Positions 7,623 through 15,714 of a DNA stretch of 64,000 nt are shown piece after piece. The notes under the pieces were generated by a model. The model was not told the DNA's origin. It saw only the letters and a list, made by a program, of their open reading frames with translations, and did no database searches. This DNA comes from Compostibacter hankyongensis. GTDB taxonomy: Bacteria > Bacteroidota > Bacteroidia > Chitinophagales > Chitinophagaceae. The DNA is taken from positions 682,001 to 746,000 of the forward strand of contig NZ_BAABFN010000002.1 of the NCBI RefSeq assembly GCF_039541075.1, read 5' to 3'. How positions within the stretch are numbered: the stretch's first letter is position 1; every line of letters starts with the position of its first letter. Made by a program: the position numbers and the translations under genes.

Positions 7623-10076
7623 CTATTTTCTTTGCCGCACCCGCTGACGGATACACATCAGAAATCCGGCGATCATGGTCAGGATACCCAGCCAGAGCAC
7701 GTTGATATAAGGGAAAACATAAGCCTTCAGCACGATATAATCGTCCGAAACGGTATCGGATTGTTTCACCGCCAAACGGATCTTTCTCTCCTGGGGAAGT
7801 ATTTGCTGGAACTTGACGTACAGCGACAGCTGCGGGATGGTATCGGCAATGCTGTACTGGTAGCTCGAATCCCGCAGGTAATAAATCGGCATCGCCGTAA
7901 AGGTCTCATCCTGCTGCGTATATACCTTCAGATCGGCGCCGATGGCCATATCGCCGGGCTCCGGATGATATTTCGGAGACTCGGGACGGGTATTGATCCG
8001 CTCGAGCAGCATATATCCGTTGGAGAAAAAGATGGTATCCCCCGGCTGCACATCGTGCATGACGTACTGCGCCGTATCTTTCTGCTCCGACGGGTGCACG
8101 GCCGTAACGTAGGTAAAGATATCGCGGTTCCAGTAATGCTTGGAATCCGGGTTGGGAATCAGCCCCTCCTGCCCCTTCGGGTTGATAAAGGCATCGGGAT
8201 ACAGGTGAAAGGCCTCGGCCACCCTGTCCGAATCACTCAGCTTTTCATACCATACCTTATAATAGGTCTTGGGATCCCCTGCTGCAGTGGAATCGCCCTG
8301 GTAGGTAACCCGGTAATCCGCCATGTGCATGGGCGTATTCCGGGGCAGGTAGATATTCTCCCTCGACGTATGCTCTTCAGGGCTACCTTTGCCGAAATAA
8401 CCCTCCAGCACGCCCAGCTGGTCCAGCGAAATGGTCTGCTGCCGCGAGGAGGAGATCAGGATCCCCAGGAGCATGAGACCAAAGCCGACATGAGCCACCG
8501 AGGCGCCGGCGGCTTTCATTTTGCCTTTCAGCGCTACCGAAATATAGGCGGCATTGGCCACAACGGCATATACAGTGGCATACAGCAGCAGGTACAGCGC
8601 GATCAGAAAGCCGATGCCGTGCGCCCGGTAGTTGATGCCGCCGAAAAAGGCCAGGAGGGTTGCCAGCACCGCGGCTACAACGGTCGGCACGCCTATCTTG
8701 CGGAGAAAATATTGACGGGGTGTGGATTTATACTTCAGGTATTGCACCATGGCCGTACCGAGGGCGATCAGCACGCCTACGAACACCTGTATCTTGTTGT
8801 AATGAAACTTCTGGTCCACCGGCGGCGCCATGTCGAGACCGAAAAGCTTGTTCCATACCGGGATAGACGTGGTAAAGGTGATGAACAGGGCGGAGAGAAA
8901 CAGCACCAGCGATCCGATAAACATCCAGAACTCCCGGGAATGGGTCGCTTCCTCCCGTTGGATGGCCGGTATCTTTTTGTAATAACGGATAAAAAGCCAG
9001 ATGGCCGGCAGGGTAAAGAGGGCCATGTATACCAACAGCTGCCCGCTCATACCCAGGTCGGTGAAGGCATGCACCGAAGTATCGCCCAGGATGCCGCTGC
9101 GGGTGAGGAAGGTAGAATACAGGATCAGTATAAAGGTGATGAAGAAAAAGAAAAAGGTGGACCGCAACGAGTGACCGGAGTGCTTATAGATCAGCAGGGT
9201 ATGGATACCCGCCACCAGGGTCAGCCAGGGCACCAGGGAGGCGTTTTCCACGGGGTCCCAGGCCCAGTAGCCGCCAAAGGTCAGCGACTCGTAAGCCCAG
9301 GCGGCCCCCATCATGATGCCGGTGCCGAGGATCATGGCGGAGAAAAGCGCCCAGGGCAGGGCAGCCTTCACCCAACCCCCGAAATCTTTCTGCCAGAGTC
9401 CCGCAAAGGCGTAGGCAAACGGAATGATGGTAGAGGCAAAGCCGCAGAACAATACCGGCGGGTGGATCACCATCCAGTAATTCTGCAGCAGGGGGTTCAG
9501 CCCGTTTCCGTTGGTAAGATGACTCACATAATCGCTTCGTCCGAACAGCGGCATGTTGGGGTTAGCGTGCCGGAACAGGATAAACGGGTCGCTGCCCACC
9601 TTGTACCCGAAAAAGTAAATGCCGAGCAGCATGGAGGCCAGGCAGACCTGCGCAAAGGAGACTACGCCCATCACCGGCGCTTCCCATTTTTTGTCCGTAC
9701 AGATCAGCACCGTACCCAGAATGCAGTGCCAGATGCTCCAGAGCAGGAAGCTCCCCTCCTGCCCTTCCCAGAAGGCAGACAGGAGATACTTCGCCGGCAG
9801 CTGCTGGTTGGTATGTTCAAATACGTAAAAGTATTCGTAACGGTGGCTGACAAAAAGATAATAGATGGTGGCAAAGACGGCAAAGACGGCGCCCAGCTGG
9901 ATAAAGAAAGAAGTGCGGGCCAGCCTTTTCCAGGACCGTATCTGCGTCTCTTCTTTGGCGCGGGTAGCGGCAAAATAGGCTACCGTGGCCACCATGGAGG
10001 CTGTAAAAGCCAGCAAAACAAAGAAATGACCCAATTGCCCCGGTAAAAGGTGTTCTCCGATATACTTTGTTTCCAT
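7623..10076 (-). CDS. ccmF: Cytochrome c heme lyase subunit CcmF
   Basis: This 817-residue polytopic membrane protein is of the heme-handling family. The WWD-type signature is GGYWAWDPVENASLVPW, near residues 264-280, with flanking conserved histidines (for example VIHPPVLFCG). CcmF attaches heme to apocytochrome c on the outer side of the inner membrane in System I. A long soluble stretch near the C-terminus (about 550-780) precedes a last membrane span and basic tail, as in other Bacteroidota CcmF proteins. It follows ccmE by 98 bases on the same strand. Confidence 0.95.
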   Translation of the reverse strand: METKYIGEHLLPGQLGHFFVLLAFTASMVATVAYFAATRAKEETQIRSWKRLARTSFFIQLGAVFAVFATIYYLFVSHRYEYFYVFEHTNQQLPAKYLLSAFWEGQEGSFLLWSIWHCILGTVLICTDKKWEAPVMGVVSFAQVCLASMLLGIYFFGYKVGSDPFILFRHANPNMPLFGRSDYVSHLTNGNGLNPLLQNYWMVIHPPVLFCGFASTIIPFAYAFAGLWQKDFGGWVKAALPWALFSAMILGTGIMMGAAWAYESLTFGGYWAWDPVENASLVPWLTLVAGIHTLLIYKHSGHSLRSTFFFFFITFILILYSTFLTRSGILGDTSVHAFTDLGMSGQLLVYMALFTLPAIWLFIRYYKKIPAIQREEATHSREFWMFIGSLVLFLSALFITFTTSIPVWNKLFGLDMAPPVDQKFHYNKIQVFVGVLIALGTAMVQYLKYKSTPRQYFLRKIGVPTVVAAVLATLLAFFGGINYRAHGIGFLIALYLLLYATVYAVVANAAYISVALKGKMKAAGASVAHVGFGLMLLGILISSSRQQTISLDQLGVLEGYFGKGSPEEHTSRENIYLPRNTPMHMADYRVTYQGDSTAAGDPKTYYKVWYEKLSDSDRVAEAFHLYPDAFINPKGQEGLIPNPDSKHYWNRDIFTYVTAVHPSEQKDTAQYVMHDVQPGDTIFFSNGYMLLERINTRPESPKYHPEPGDMAIGADLKVYTQQDETFTAMPIYYLRDSSYQYSIADTIPQLSLYVKFQQILPQERKIRLAVKQSDTVSDDYIVLKAYVFPYINVLWLGILTMIAGFLMCIRQRVRQRK

Positions 10077-10174
10077 GCCGCCGTTCCGTGCCGCTGTCCG
10101 GCGCTATCCTGTCAGGGACAGACGCGGACATCAACGATTTTAAAAAGTGAAATAATGTAAGCGGAGCTTCCGCC

Positions 10175-10588
10175 TCAGAGCTGGGCCTGCTGGCTCTCCT
10201 TTCCGACCGCCACCTGGTCCTGCTTGTATTTGGACGGGCATTTCATCAGGATCTTGGAACAATGAAACTGCTGATCCTCGCCCATACGCCCGGTGAGCAC
10301 GATCCGTTCGGACTTTTCAAAATCCGTGGGTTTGGTCCCGGTAAAGATCACCTGCTGCACCTGGCCGGTTTTATCCTTCACATAGAAGCTGAACAGGTTG
10401 GCATCCTTTTGCGGATTATATTCCATGGGCCTGCTCTTTTCCAGCTCCCCGATCACCTGGAATACCCTGTCCGGATTTTCCTTTGCCGTAGAAAAGGTTT
10501 CGTAAGTGCTGAAATCTCCCACCAGGCTGATGATAACCCCGATGGCGACGGCGATGACGACGAGTAATATAATATTGGACTTTTTCAT
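10175..10588 (-). CDS. ccmE: Heme chaperone CcmE, CxxxY variant
   Basis: The 137-residue protein has an N-terminal anchor (residues 5-23) and an OB-fold domain (QVIGEL, QVIFTGTKP, IVLTGRM, FHCSKILMKCPSKY). In classic CcmE a His in HxxxY binds heme covalently; here the position is Cys117 with Tyr121 (CPSKY). This is the CxxxY form known from System I variants. The ATG at 10588 is chosen because it directly precedes the anchor, with a TAATTTTG promoter box at 10618-10611. It leads the ccmE-ccmF pair. Confidence 0.93.
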   Translation of the reverse strand: MKKSNIILLVVIAVAIGVIISLVGDFSTYETFSTAKENPDRVFQVIGELEKSRPMEYNPQKDANLFSFYVKDKTGQVQQVIFTGTKPTDFEKSERIVLTGRMGEDQQFHCSKILMKCPSKYKQDQVAVGKESQQAQL

Positions 10589-10610
10589 TATAGCATGCTG
10601 CTTTCCCATG

Positions 10611-10618
10611 CAAAATTA
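10611..10618 (-). promoter_or_regulatory. -7 box TAATTTTG for ccmE
   Basis: On the minus strand, TAATTTTG ends 22 bases before the ccmE ATG. It is divergent from the agmatinase promoter 62 bases away. Confidence 0.5.
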
Positions 10619-10679
10619 ACACAAAAAGGAGGTTAAAAGCGACAAAAATGTTAATGAAATGATAAAAGCCGCGATAGGT

Positions 10680-10687
10680 TATCTTTG
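10680..10687 (+). promoter_or_regulatory. -7 box TATCTTTG for the agmatinase gene
   Basis: TATCTTTG matches the Bacteroidota consensus and lies 16 bases before the ATG at 10704. It rules out an upstream in-frame ATG at 10659, which would be ahead of the transcript start. Confidence 0.6.
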
Positions 10688-10703
10688 CAGCTCAAAAAGA
10701 AGT

Positions 10704-11741
10704 ATGGACCTGACTCATTTCGATCCGAACGCGCCCGCCTCCAGCCATCAGAATATTTTCGGGCTGCCCTTCGGAGAGGAAGACGCCCGTGTGGTGATCC
10801 TGCCGGTACCCTGGGAGGTCACCGTCTCCTATGCGGCGGGCACGGCGAGGGCGCCGGAAAAGATCTTCACCGCCTCCATGCAGGTTGATCTTTACGATGC
10901 GGATGCGAAAGACGGATGGAAAAAGGGCTTTTTTATGCGTCATCCGGATAAGAACATCCTGCTGAACAGCGATGTCATGCGAAAGCAGGCCGAGCTGTAT
11001 GTCCACTGTCTGCTGGAGGACGGCAATCCCGGGGAAAACGCTTTTCTGAAAAATAACCTGCAGAAGATCAACGAGGGGTCCGAAAAGCTTAACCAGTGGG
11101 TATACGAACAGACCAGGGCCCTCCTGGACCAGGGTAAGCAGGTTGTCCTGCTGGGCGGCGACCACAGCACGCCCCTGGGTTATTATAAGGCCATTGCGGA
11201 GAAGGAGGGCTCGTTCGGCATCCTCCATATCGATGCGCACTGTGATCTCCGGGAAGCTTATGAAGATTTCCGGTATTCGCATGCCTCCATCATGTACAAC
11301 GCGCTGAAGGAAGTGCCCGCCCTGAAGAAGCTGGTGTCGGTAGGCATCCGGGACTTCTGTGAAGAAGAGCTGCAGGTAGCCGAAAACGAAGGAGAGCGGG
11401 TGAAGCTGTTTTTCGACCGGGATATCAAGGAGCGGCTTTACGAAGGAGACAGCTGGAAAAGCATCTGTGATAAGATCATTGCGGCCCTGCCGGAAAAGGT
11501 GTACCTGAGCTTTGACATCGACGGGCTGGACCCGCGGCTTTGTCCCCATACCGGCACCCCCGTACCCGGCGGGCTGGATACCGACCAGGTCTTTTACCTG
11601 TTAAAAAGGATGCAGGAAAGCGGCCGCCGGCTCATCGGTGCGGACCTGGTGGAAGTAGGCTTCGCCCCGGAAGAATGGGATGCCAATGTGGGCGCGCGGG
11701 TACTGTTTAAACTGTGCAACCTGCTGGTGAAAGAGGTTTGA
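10704..11741 (+). CDS. Agmatinase/arginase family ureohydrolase
   Basis: The 345-residue protein belongs to the binuclear manganese ureohydrolases. Metal ligands lie in GGDHSTPLG, HIDAHCDLR and FDIDGLDP, and all the key His/Asp residues are present. Agmatinase (agmatine to putrescine and urea) is the likeliest activity by family, but arginase or formimidoylglutamase cannot be excluded by eye. The start at 10704 is set by the promoter box. The gene is divergent from ccmE. Confidence 0.9.
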   Translation: MDLTHFDPNAPASSHQNIFGLPFGEEDARVVILPVPWEVTVSYAAGTARAPEKIFTASMQVDLYDADAKDGWKKGFFMRHPDKNILLNSDVMRKQAELYVHCLLEDGNPGENAFLKNNLQKINEGSEKLNQWVYEQTRALLDQGKQVVLLGGDHSTPLGYYKAIAEKEGSFGILHIDAHCDLREAYEDFRYSHASIMYNALKEVPALKKLVSVGIRDFCEEELQVAENEGERVKLFFDRDIKERLYEGDSWKSICDKIIAALPEKVYLSFDIDGLDPRLCPHTGTPVPGGLDTDQVFYLLKRMQESGRRLIGADLVEVGFAPEEWDANVGARVLFKLCNLLVKEV

Positions 11742-11748
11742 GGTTTGT

Positions 11749-11798
11749 ACCTTAACCTTTCACCTTTCACCTGTTACCTTTTACCCTTAACCTCTACC
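11749..11798. repeat. Pyrimidine-rich ACCTTTCACC/TTACCTTTTACC repeat
   Basis: A run of short units (CTTAACC, TTTCACC, TTTCACC, TGTTACC, TTTTACC, CTTAACC) fills the gap between the agmatinase stop and the next ATG at 11805. The opposite-strand version appears at the valS stop (18752-18780). Confidence 0.65.
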
Positions 11799-11804
11799 GG
11801 CCCC

Positions 11805-12434
11805 ATGACCAGCGACTACCCCATCGAAACCGTGAACCCGTATTTCAAAAACCGGCGTCTCAGCATTATGGTGCTGCACCTCTTCACCGGTTTTCTGCTG
11901 CTCAACATTTTCAGCGAATGGCACGCGCTGAAGAGCGAAAGCGCCGTTCCCTGGCTGGTGTTTGTGCTGGGCGTCGGAGAAATGGCTTATGCGCTGCTGG
12001 CCTTCCGCTGGCTGAAGGGCGCCCATATGGCCGGCGTGCTGATCCGGCTGCTGGCGGCCTTGGTATTTTTTGTTTACGGCGTGGGATTATGGCAGCGTGG
12101 ACATCCGGCCATCGCCGCCTGTATGCTGGCGGTGGCGCTGTTTTCCCTGCTGGTGGCCCTGCTGGAGAACCGGTGGAAGCGTCCTTTTATCATCCGGCTT
12201 GCGGAAGAAGGCGTCTGGTTCCCCCGTCTTTTCCGGGATGAGCTATTGCGCTGGAACCGGCTGAATCGCGTAATTTTGCGGGATGATGTGCTGACCCTCG
12301 ATTTTAAAAACAACCGGGTGGTGCAGCTGATGACACGGACAAATTACAGCGGGGAGCAGCAGGATGAGCTGAACGGATTTGCCGCCTCCCGGACAGGCGC
12401 TCCACCCCGGCCGGAGAAAGATTCCGGCAGATAA
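11805..12434 (+). CDS. Membrane protein with four predicted spans
   Basis: The 209-residue protein starts at the ATG (11805) beyond the repeat. Four hydrophobic stretches (about residues 18-37, 48-66, 76-96 and 102-122) are followed by a soluble C-terminal part of about 85 residues (RPFIIRLAEEGVWFPRLF, then VILRDDVLTLDFKNN). That tail reads like a small PH-like beta domain, as in membrane proteins that carry a cytoplasmic bPH module, but I do not recognise a named family. It lies 63 bases after the agmatinase stop and 37 before the radical SAM gene. Confidence 0.7.
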   Translation: MTSDYPIETVNPYFKNRRLSIMVLHLFTGFLLLNIFSEWHALKSESAVPWLVFVLGVGEMAYALLAFRWLKGAHMAGVLIRLLAALVFFVYGVGLWQRGHPAIAACMLAVALFSLLVALLENRWKRPFIIRLAEEGVWFPRLFRDELLRWNRLNRVILRDDVLTLDFKNNRVVQLMTRTNYSGEQQDELNGFAASRTGAPPRPEKDSGR

Positions 12435-12471
12435 GGAATGGAGCCGGTTACTGACTTTAAATGACTGACGC

Positions 12472-13770
12472 TTGAACTTAAGACATTCACCATATCTGTT
12501 ATACTCAGACGGGCAGGGTAACATTTTCGAAGACCGCAGCCTGTATGCCACCGGCCGCAGCGGCTGGGATGCCCTGCCTGTGCCGGACAACCAGTGGATA
12601 CCGCTGCCGGAGGGCGGCCAGCTCTACGAGCTGCCGGGTCGCCGCGGCATCGGCGTGGATGTCCGCAGCGGCGAGATGCGGCTTTGCGAAAAAGGCTGGG
12701 CCGTCGCAGCTTTCCTTCCGCCGGCGCACAGCGGCTTTTTTCTGTCTGCCTACGAAACCCTGCCCGATGCCCCTACCCTTCCTCTGTTCTGCTATACGGC
12801 GGCGGGGTGGTACGGCGACGGCTTTGTGGTACCGGCCTGCCGGATCGAACAGGATATCCGTCAGGAATGCGGCGGGTTCGACGCCCAAAAAGTACAGACG
12901 GGGGTGGCGCAGCTGCTGCAGACTTATCCGCACAACCGCCTGGTAAAGCACCTGGGAGAAAACTGCGCCCTCACCTATGAATGTCCCGCCGCGCGCAACT
13001 TCTTCCTGGGCCGCTGGGAATGCCCCATTCCCTCATCGCCGGCCTGCAATGCCAACTGCATCGGCTGTATTTCGTTCCAGCCGGAAGAAGAAAACATCGT
13101 CTCCACCCAGGACCGGCTCAGCTTCCGTCCTACCGCAGAAGAGATCGTGGAATATACCGTTCCCCATCTGGAAACGGCGCCTTACCCGATCGTCAGCTTC
13201 GGACAGGGTTGCGAGGGCGAGCCCCTGCTGATGTGGGAGACCATCCGGGAGGCCATCCTGGAGATCAGGAAACATACCTCGCGGGGCAGCATCAACATCA
13301 ACACCAACGGCAGCCGTCCGGATGCGGTGGAAAAGCTGATGCAGGCCGGGCTTGATAGCATCCGCGTCAGCACCAACAGCGTCCTCGAAGCCGTATATAC
13401 ACCCTATTACCGGCCCAACAACTACCGGTTTGAAGACATCGTAGAAAGCCTGCGCGTGGTCAGGAAGCACGGAGGCTGGAGCGCTATCAACTACTTTGTA
13501 TTCCCCGGTATGACCGACCGCGTTGCCGAGTACGAAGCCCTGCGCAAGCTGATCCGCAGCACCGGTCTGAACATGATCCAGTGGCGTAACTTCAACATCG
13601 ACCCGGACTGGTACCTCGGTCGCATCAACGTCGCCGACACCGGTGAATGCCTGGGTGTGGAGCAGCTGCTGCGGCTGATACGCGAGGAGTTTCCCCAGCT
13701 GAAATTCGGCTATTATAATCCGCCTATGGAAAGGATCCGCGGCGACTACACGAAGGATTTCGCCCATTGA
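12472..13770 (+). CDS. Radical SAM protein with TTG start
   Basis: The 432-residue protein has a radical SAM cluster motif at Cys192, Cys196 and Cys199 (CNANCIGC). An SAM-binding stretch (IVSFGQGCEGEPLL) and a TIM-barrel core (SININTNGSRPDA, SIRVSTNS) follow. About 185 residues precede the cluster, an unusually long N-terminal domain with paired cysteines (CALTYECP). The start is TTG: an in-frame TGA lies two codons upstream and no ATG or GTG fits before the conserved N-terminal region. The substrate is unknown. It probably shares a transcript with the membrane protein upstream. Confidence 0.87.
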   Translation: MNLRHSPYLLYSDGQGNIFEDRSLYATGRSGWDALPVPDNQWIPLPEGGQLYELPGRRGIGVDVRSGEMRLCEKGWAVAAFLPPAHSGFFLSAYETLPDAPTLPLFCYTAAGWYGDGFVVPACRIEQDIRQECGGFDAQKVQTGVAQLLQTYPHNRLVKHLGENCALTYECPAARNFFLGRWECPIPSSPACNANCIGCISFQPEEENIVSTQDRLSFRPTAEEIVEYTVPHLETAPYPIVSFGQGCEGEPLLMWETIREAILEIRKHTSRGSININTNGSRPDAVEKLMQAGLDSIRVSTNSVLEAVYTPYYRPNNYRFEDIVESLRVVRKHGGWSAINYFVFPGMTDRVAEYEALRKLIRSTGLNMIQWRNFNIDPDWYLGRINVADTGECLGVEQLLRLIREEFPQLKFGYYNPPMERIRGDYTKDFAH

Positions 13771-13896
13771 GGAAGCGGGAAGACTTATTCGAACTTCATG
13801 GGTTACCCGAGCTGATCTCCGGGAGTTCGTCGTTAAGCGGAGAAGACATGTCCGGACATCATCCCGGACCTGAATGACATCGGGTCCAAACATTAT

Positions 13897-13922
13897 CCCG
13901 GATTCGGCCCGGGGTCTTTTTA
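13897..13922 (+). terminator. Stem-loop with T tract after the radical SAM gene
   Basis: CCCGG, a 7-base loop and CCGGG are followed by GTCTTTTTA. It lies 127 bases after the stop. The gap 13771-13985 has no other feature recognised. Confidence 0.5.
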
Positions 13923-13985
13923 AAGGAGGGGAAAGGTTTTAAAAAAGGCGAAGCTTCATTATTCACGCACACAATCTGTATACAG

Positions 13986-14393
13986 ATGATCGAATATAAA
14001 ATTGAGAACGACCTAAGCGTCGAGGAATTCAGGGATGTCCTGATCCGGTCCACCCTGGGAGAAAGAAGACCTGTTGACGATCCGGAACGGCTGCAGCGGA
14101 TGCTCGAACATGCCAATCTGATCGTTACCGCACGCGAGCATGAAATGTTAGTCGGCGTATCCCGTGCGCTGACCGACTTTTCCTACTGCACCTATCTTTC
14201 CGACCTCGCTGTCGACCAGGCTTACCAGCGACGCGGCGTCGGCCGGGAGCTGATCCGGCATACCAAGTTGGCGGCGCCCCAGGCCAAGCTGATCTTACTG
14301 GCTGCTCCTGCTGCCATCCATTACTATCCCAGGATCGGCATGACCCATCATGAATACTGCTACTACCTGGATGAGGTGGAAAATCTGAATTGA
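13986..14393 (+). CDS. GNAT family N-acetyltransferase
   Basis: The 135-residue protein has the acetyl-CoA binding motif A of GNAT enzymes (LAVDQAYQRRGVGREL, residues about 77-92) and the later AAIHYYPRIGM segment that packs against CoA. This small single-domain form usually acetylates small amines or protein N-termini, but the substrate cannot be told. It is a single-gene unit just left of the AT-rich islet. Confidence 0.88.
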   Translation: MIEYKIENDLSVEEFRDVLIRSTLGERRPVDDPERLQRMLEHANLIVTAREHEMLVGVSRALTDFSYCTYLSDLAVDQAYQRRGVGRELIRHTKLAAPQAKLILLAAPAAIHYYPRIGMTHHEYCYYLDEVENLN

Positions 14394-14497
14394 AAGGGGC
14401 CTTTACAATTATTAACGATAAATCAGAGACAGAATTGAGTTACTATTTTGCAAGGGGAGTATCGCTTTGTGGGATAGCATCGCTGCACAAGCTGTTA

Positions 14498-14989
14498 TTA
14501 TGAATTGGTAGAGCGGGAGCTTCTTTTACTCCCTCTTTTGTTTTGGGGTAGGTTTTGACCAGCTTTAGCTTTTTGTTGAAATAAATTATTTACATCAATA
14601 GATGGTAAAATATATTTTCCAAAAGGCGCGTTAGCAGTTAGAGAAGAAATAAAACCTCTCAGGCTGTTTAATGCAATTGATACAGCAGAATATTGAAGTA
14701 ATGCTTTCCTGTCTTTTTCTGTTAAAGTTGCAGTTTTAGATAACTCTAAAATCGCTACCCCTTCTGCAAAGATTGAATAACCAGGAGATTCAGTCTCACC
14801 CTGGTTAATTGCTGATTTTACAAATACTCGAGCACCGTCTTCTTCTTGAATTATTGCAAAATCAATGTCAATTAAATATTCACTAACCAGTTTTTGCACC
14901 TCAACATTTTCAGGTGGGGCAATAAACTTAAAAATGCTATTTATGATAGCAAAATCTAATAAAACTAACGGTGATAATTGAGCTTCCAT
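14498..14989 (-). CDS. SecB-like chaperone of a toxin-antitoxin-chaperone module
   Basis: The 163-residue protein fits the SecB fold. It has alternating beta segments (FKFIAPPENVE, IDIDFAIIQEEDGARVFVKS, GYSIFAEGVAILEL), then a helix and the SecB-like ending LRGFISSLTANAPFGKYILP followed by SIDVNNLFQQK. That ending aligns by eye with the E. coli SecB tail (REC.[23 protein letters not shown]). It is immediately downstream (1 base) of an HTH protein with an extra C-terminal tail, the order of TAC operons such as Rv1955-Rv1957, where SecB guards the antitoxin. Base composition is strongly AT-rich compared with both sides, so recent transfer is likely. A basic, Ser-rich tail follows the fold. Confidence 0.68.
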   Translation of the reverse strand: MEAQLSPLVLLDFAIINSIFKFIAPPENVEVQKLVSEYLIDIDFAIIQEEDGARVFVKSAINQGETESPGYSIFAEGVAILELSKTATLTEKDRKALLQYSAVSIALNSLRGFISSLTANAPFGKYILPSIDVNNLFQQKAKAGQNLPQNKRGSKRSSRSTNS

Positions 14990-14990
14990 T

Positions 14991-15452
14991 CTATGCTACT
15001 TTTAAAGCAGGATGATTTTTTAATGGTTCTATATCTTCGCTTTTGTAGTCAGGGTTTTTATCTATGCAAACCCAATAACCGTTTTTATCAGTCCAATTAG
15101 TTTGAGGAGCAAAACTTTGATAATTCTGCTCTACTTCCTCTTTGTAGTTTTCGGCGTTATGCTTGGCCTTGATTTCAAAACTTAAATTATAAGCATCTTG
15201 TATTTTAGCTAAGGTTAATAGGTTAATCAGTTTATCCCCTTGATATAACTGTGTTACATAACTTGCAGAAGTATCAATAGCTTTTGCCAATTCCTTTTTT
15301 TTAATTGGCTTTTCAGGATTCAATTTTTCCAATTCACTTAAAAAGCGAAACATAATCATTTTTGCCTCATGTTCTAATTCTTCTTCTTTGTTTTTAAAAG
15401 AAAAAAGATCTTCAAACTCTGGAGCAATACTATGTTTGTCTTTAAATTTCAT
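14991..15452 (-). CDS. HigA-like HTH antitoxin with C-terminal extension
   Basis: The 153-residue protein has a helix-turn-helix at about residues 52-85 (KKELAKAIDTSASYVTQLYQ, then INLLTLAKIQDAYN), preceded by a helical region as in HigA. About 55 residues follow the HTH, with aromatics in NWTDKNGYWVCIDKNPDYK. In TAC antitoxins such a tail is the chaperone-addiction segment bound by SecB. The ATG at 15452 is preferred over a TTG eight codons upstream, because it overlaps the end of the toxin-like frame by 11 bases, a sign of coupled translation. Confidence 0.72.
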   Translation of the reverse strand: MKFKDKHSIAPEFEDLFSFKNKEEELEHEAKMIMFRFLSELEKLNPEKPIKKKELAKAIDTSASYVTQLYQGDKLINLLTLAKIQDAYNLSFEIKAKHNAENYKEEVEQNYQSFAPQTNWTDKNGYWVCIDKNPDYKSEDIEPLKNHPALKVA

Positions 15453-15618
15453 AATTAAATCCTCCAACTTTTTCAACCAGGTTAATTTGCTCCTGATTTA
15501 ATTCTTGAGTTTTTTTCTTTTCATAAAGTATAGCAGCTACAACAATAAATGTACCTTCAGCACTATGGACTTCTTTACAATAAATTCTATCATTTTCCTG
15601 TCCCTTGAAAAATTTCAT
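15442..15618 (-). CDS. HigB/RelE-like toxin, apparently lacking its N-terminal part
   Basis: From the only ATG, 58 residues are encoded: MKFFKGQENDRIYCKEV, a strand (TFIVVAAILYEKKKTQEL) and a final helix. This matches the C-terminal half of HigB/RelE toxins, where an Arg-containing strand and a KKTP-like turn precede the last helix. The same frame stays open back to 15714 (90 codons, KDVTAMKFF joining well to the rest) but offers no ATG, GTG or TTG there. Either a rare start codon is used or the gene has lost its 5' part. A separate 23-codon frame from an ATG at 15782 could be a relic of the missing end. Confidence 0.5.
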   Translation of the reverse strand: MKFFKGQENDRIYCKEVHSAEGTFIVVAAILYEKKKTQELNQEQINLVEKVGGFNYEI

Positions 15619-15714
15619 TGCTGTAACATCTTTGCATTTGTCATTGATTTCTTCTTTGCTGTAAACTTCTGTGTTTCTGTGACCGCCTAAAATTATATCA
15701 GATATGAATTTTAT

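Noticed and set aside
7632..10046. Plus-strand open frame (804 codons) opposite ccmF
   Set aside because: Antisense shadow of ccmF; no motifs and no promoter.
10659..10703. Upstream ATG for the agmatinase gene
   Set aside because: It lies ahead of the TATCTTTG promoter box, so it would not be transcribed.
13771..13985. Short CCGGACATC/CATCCCGGACC similarities before the GNAT gene
   Set aside because: Too short and irregular to call an attachment site or repeat; one stem-loop was kept as a terminator.
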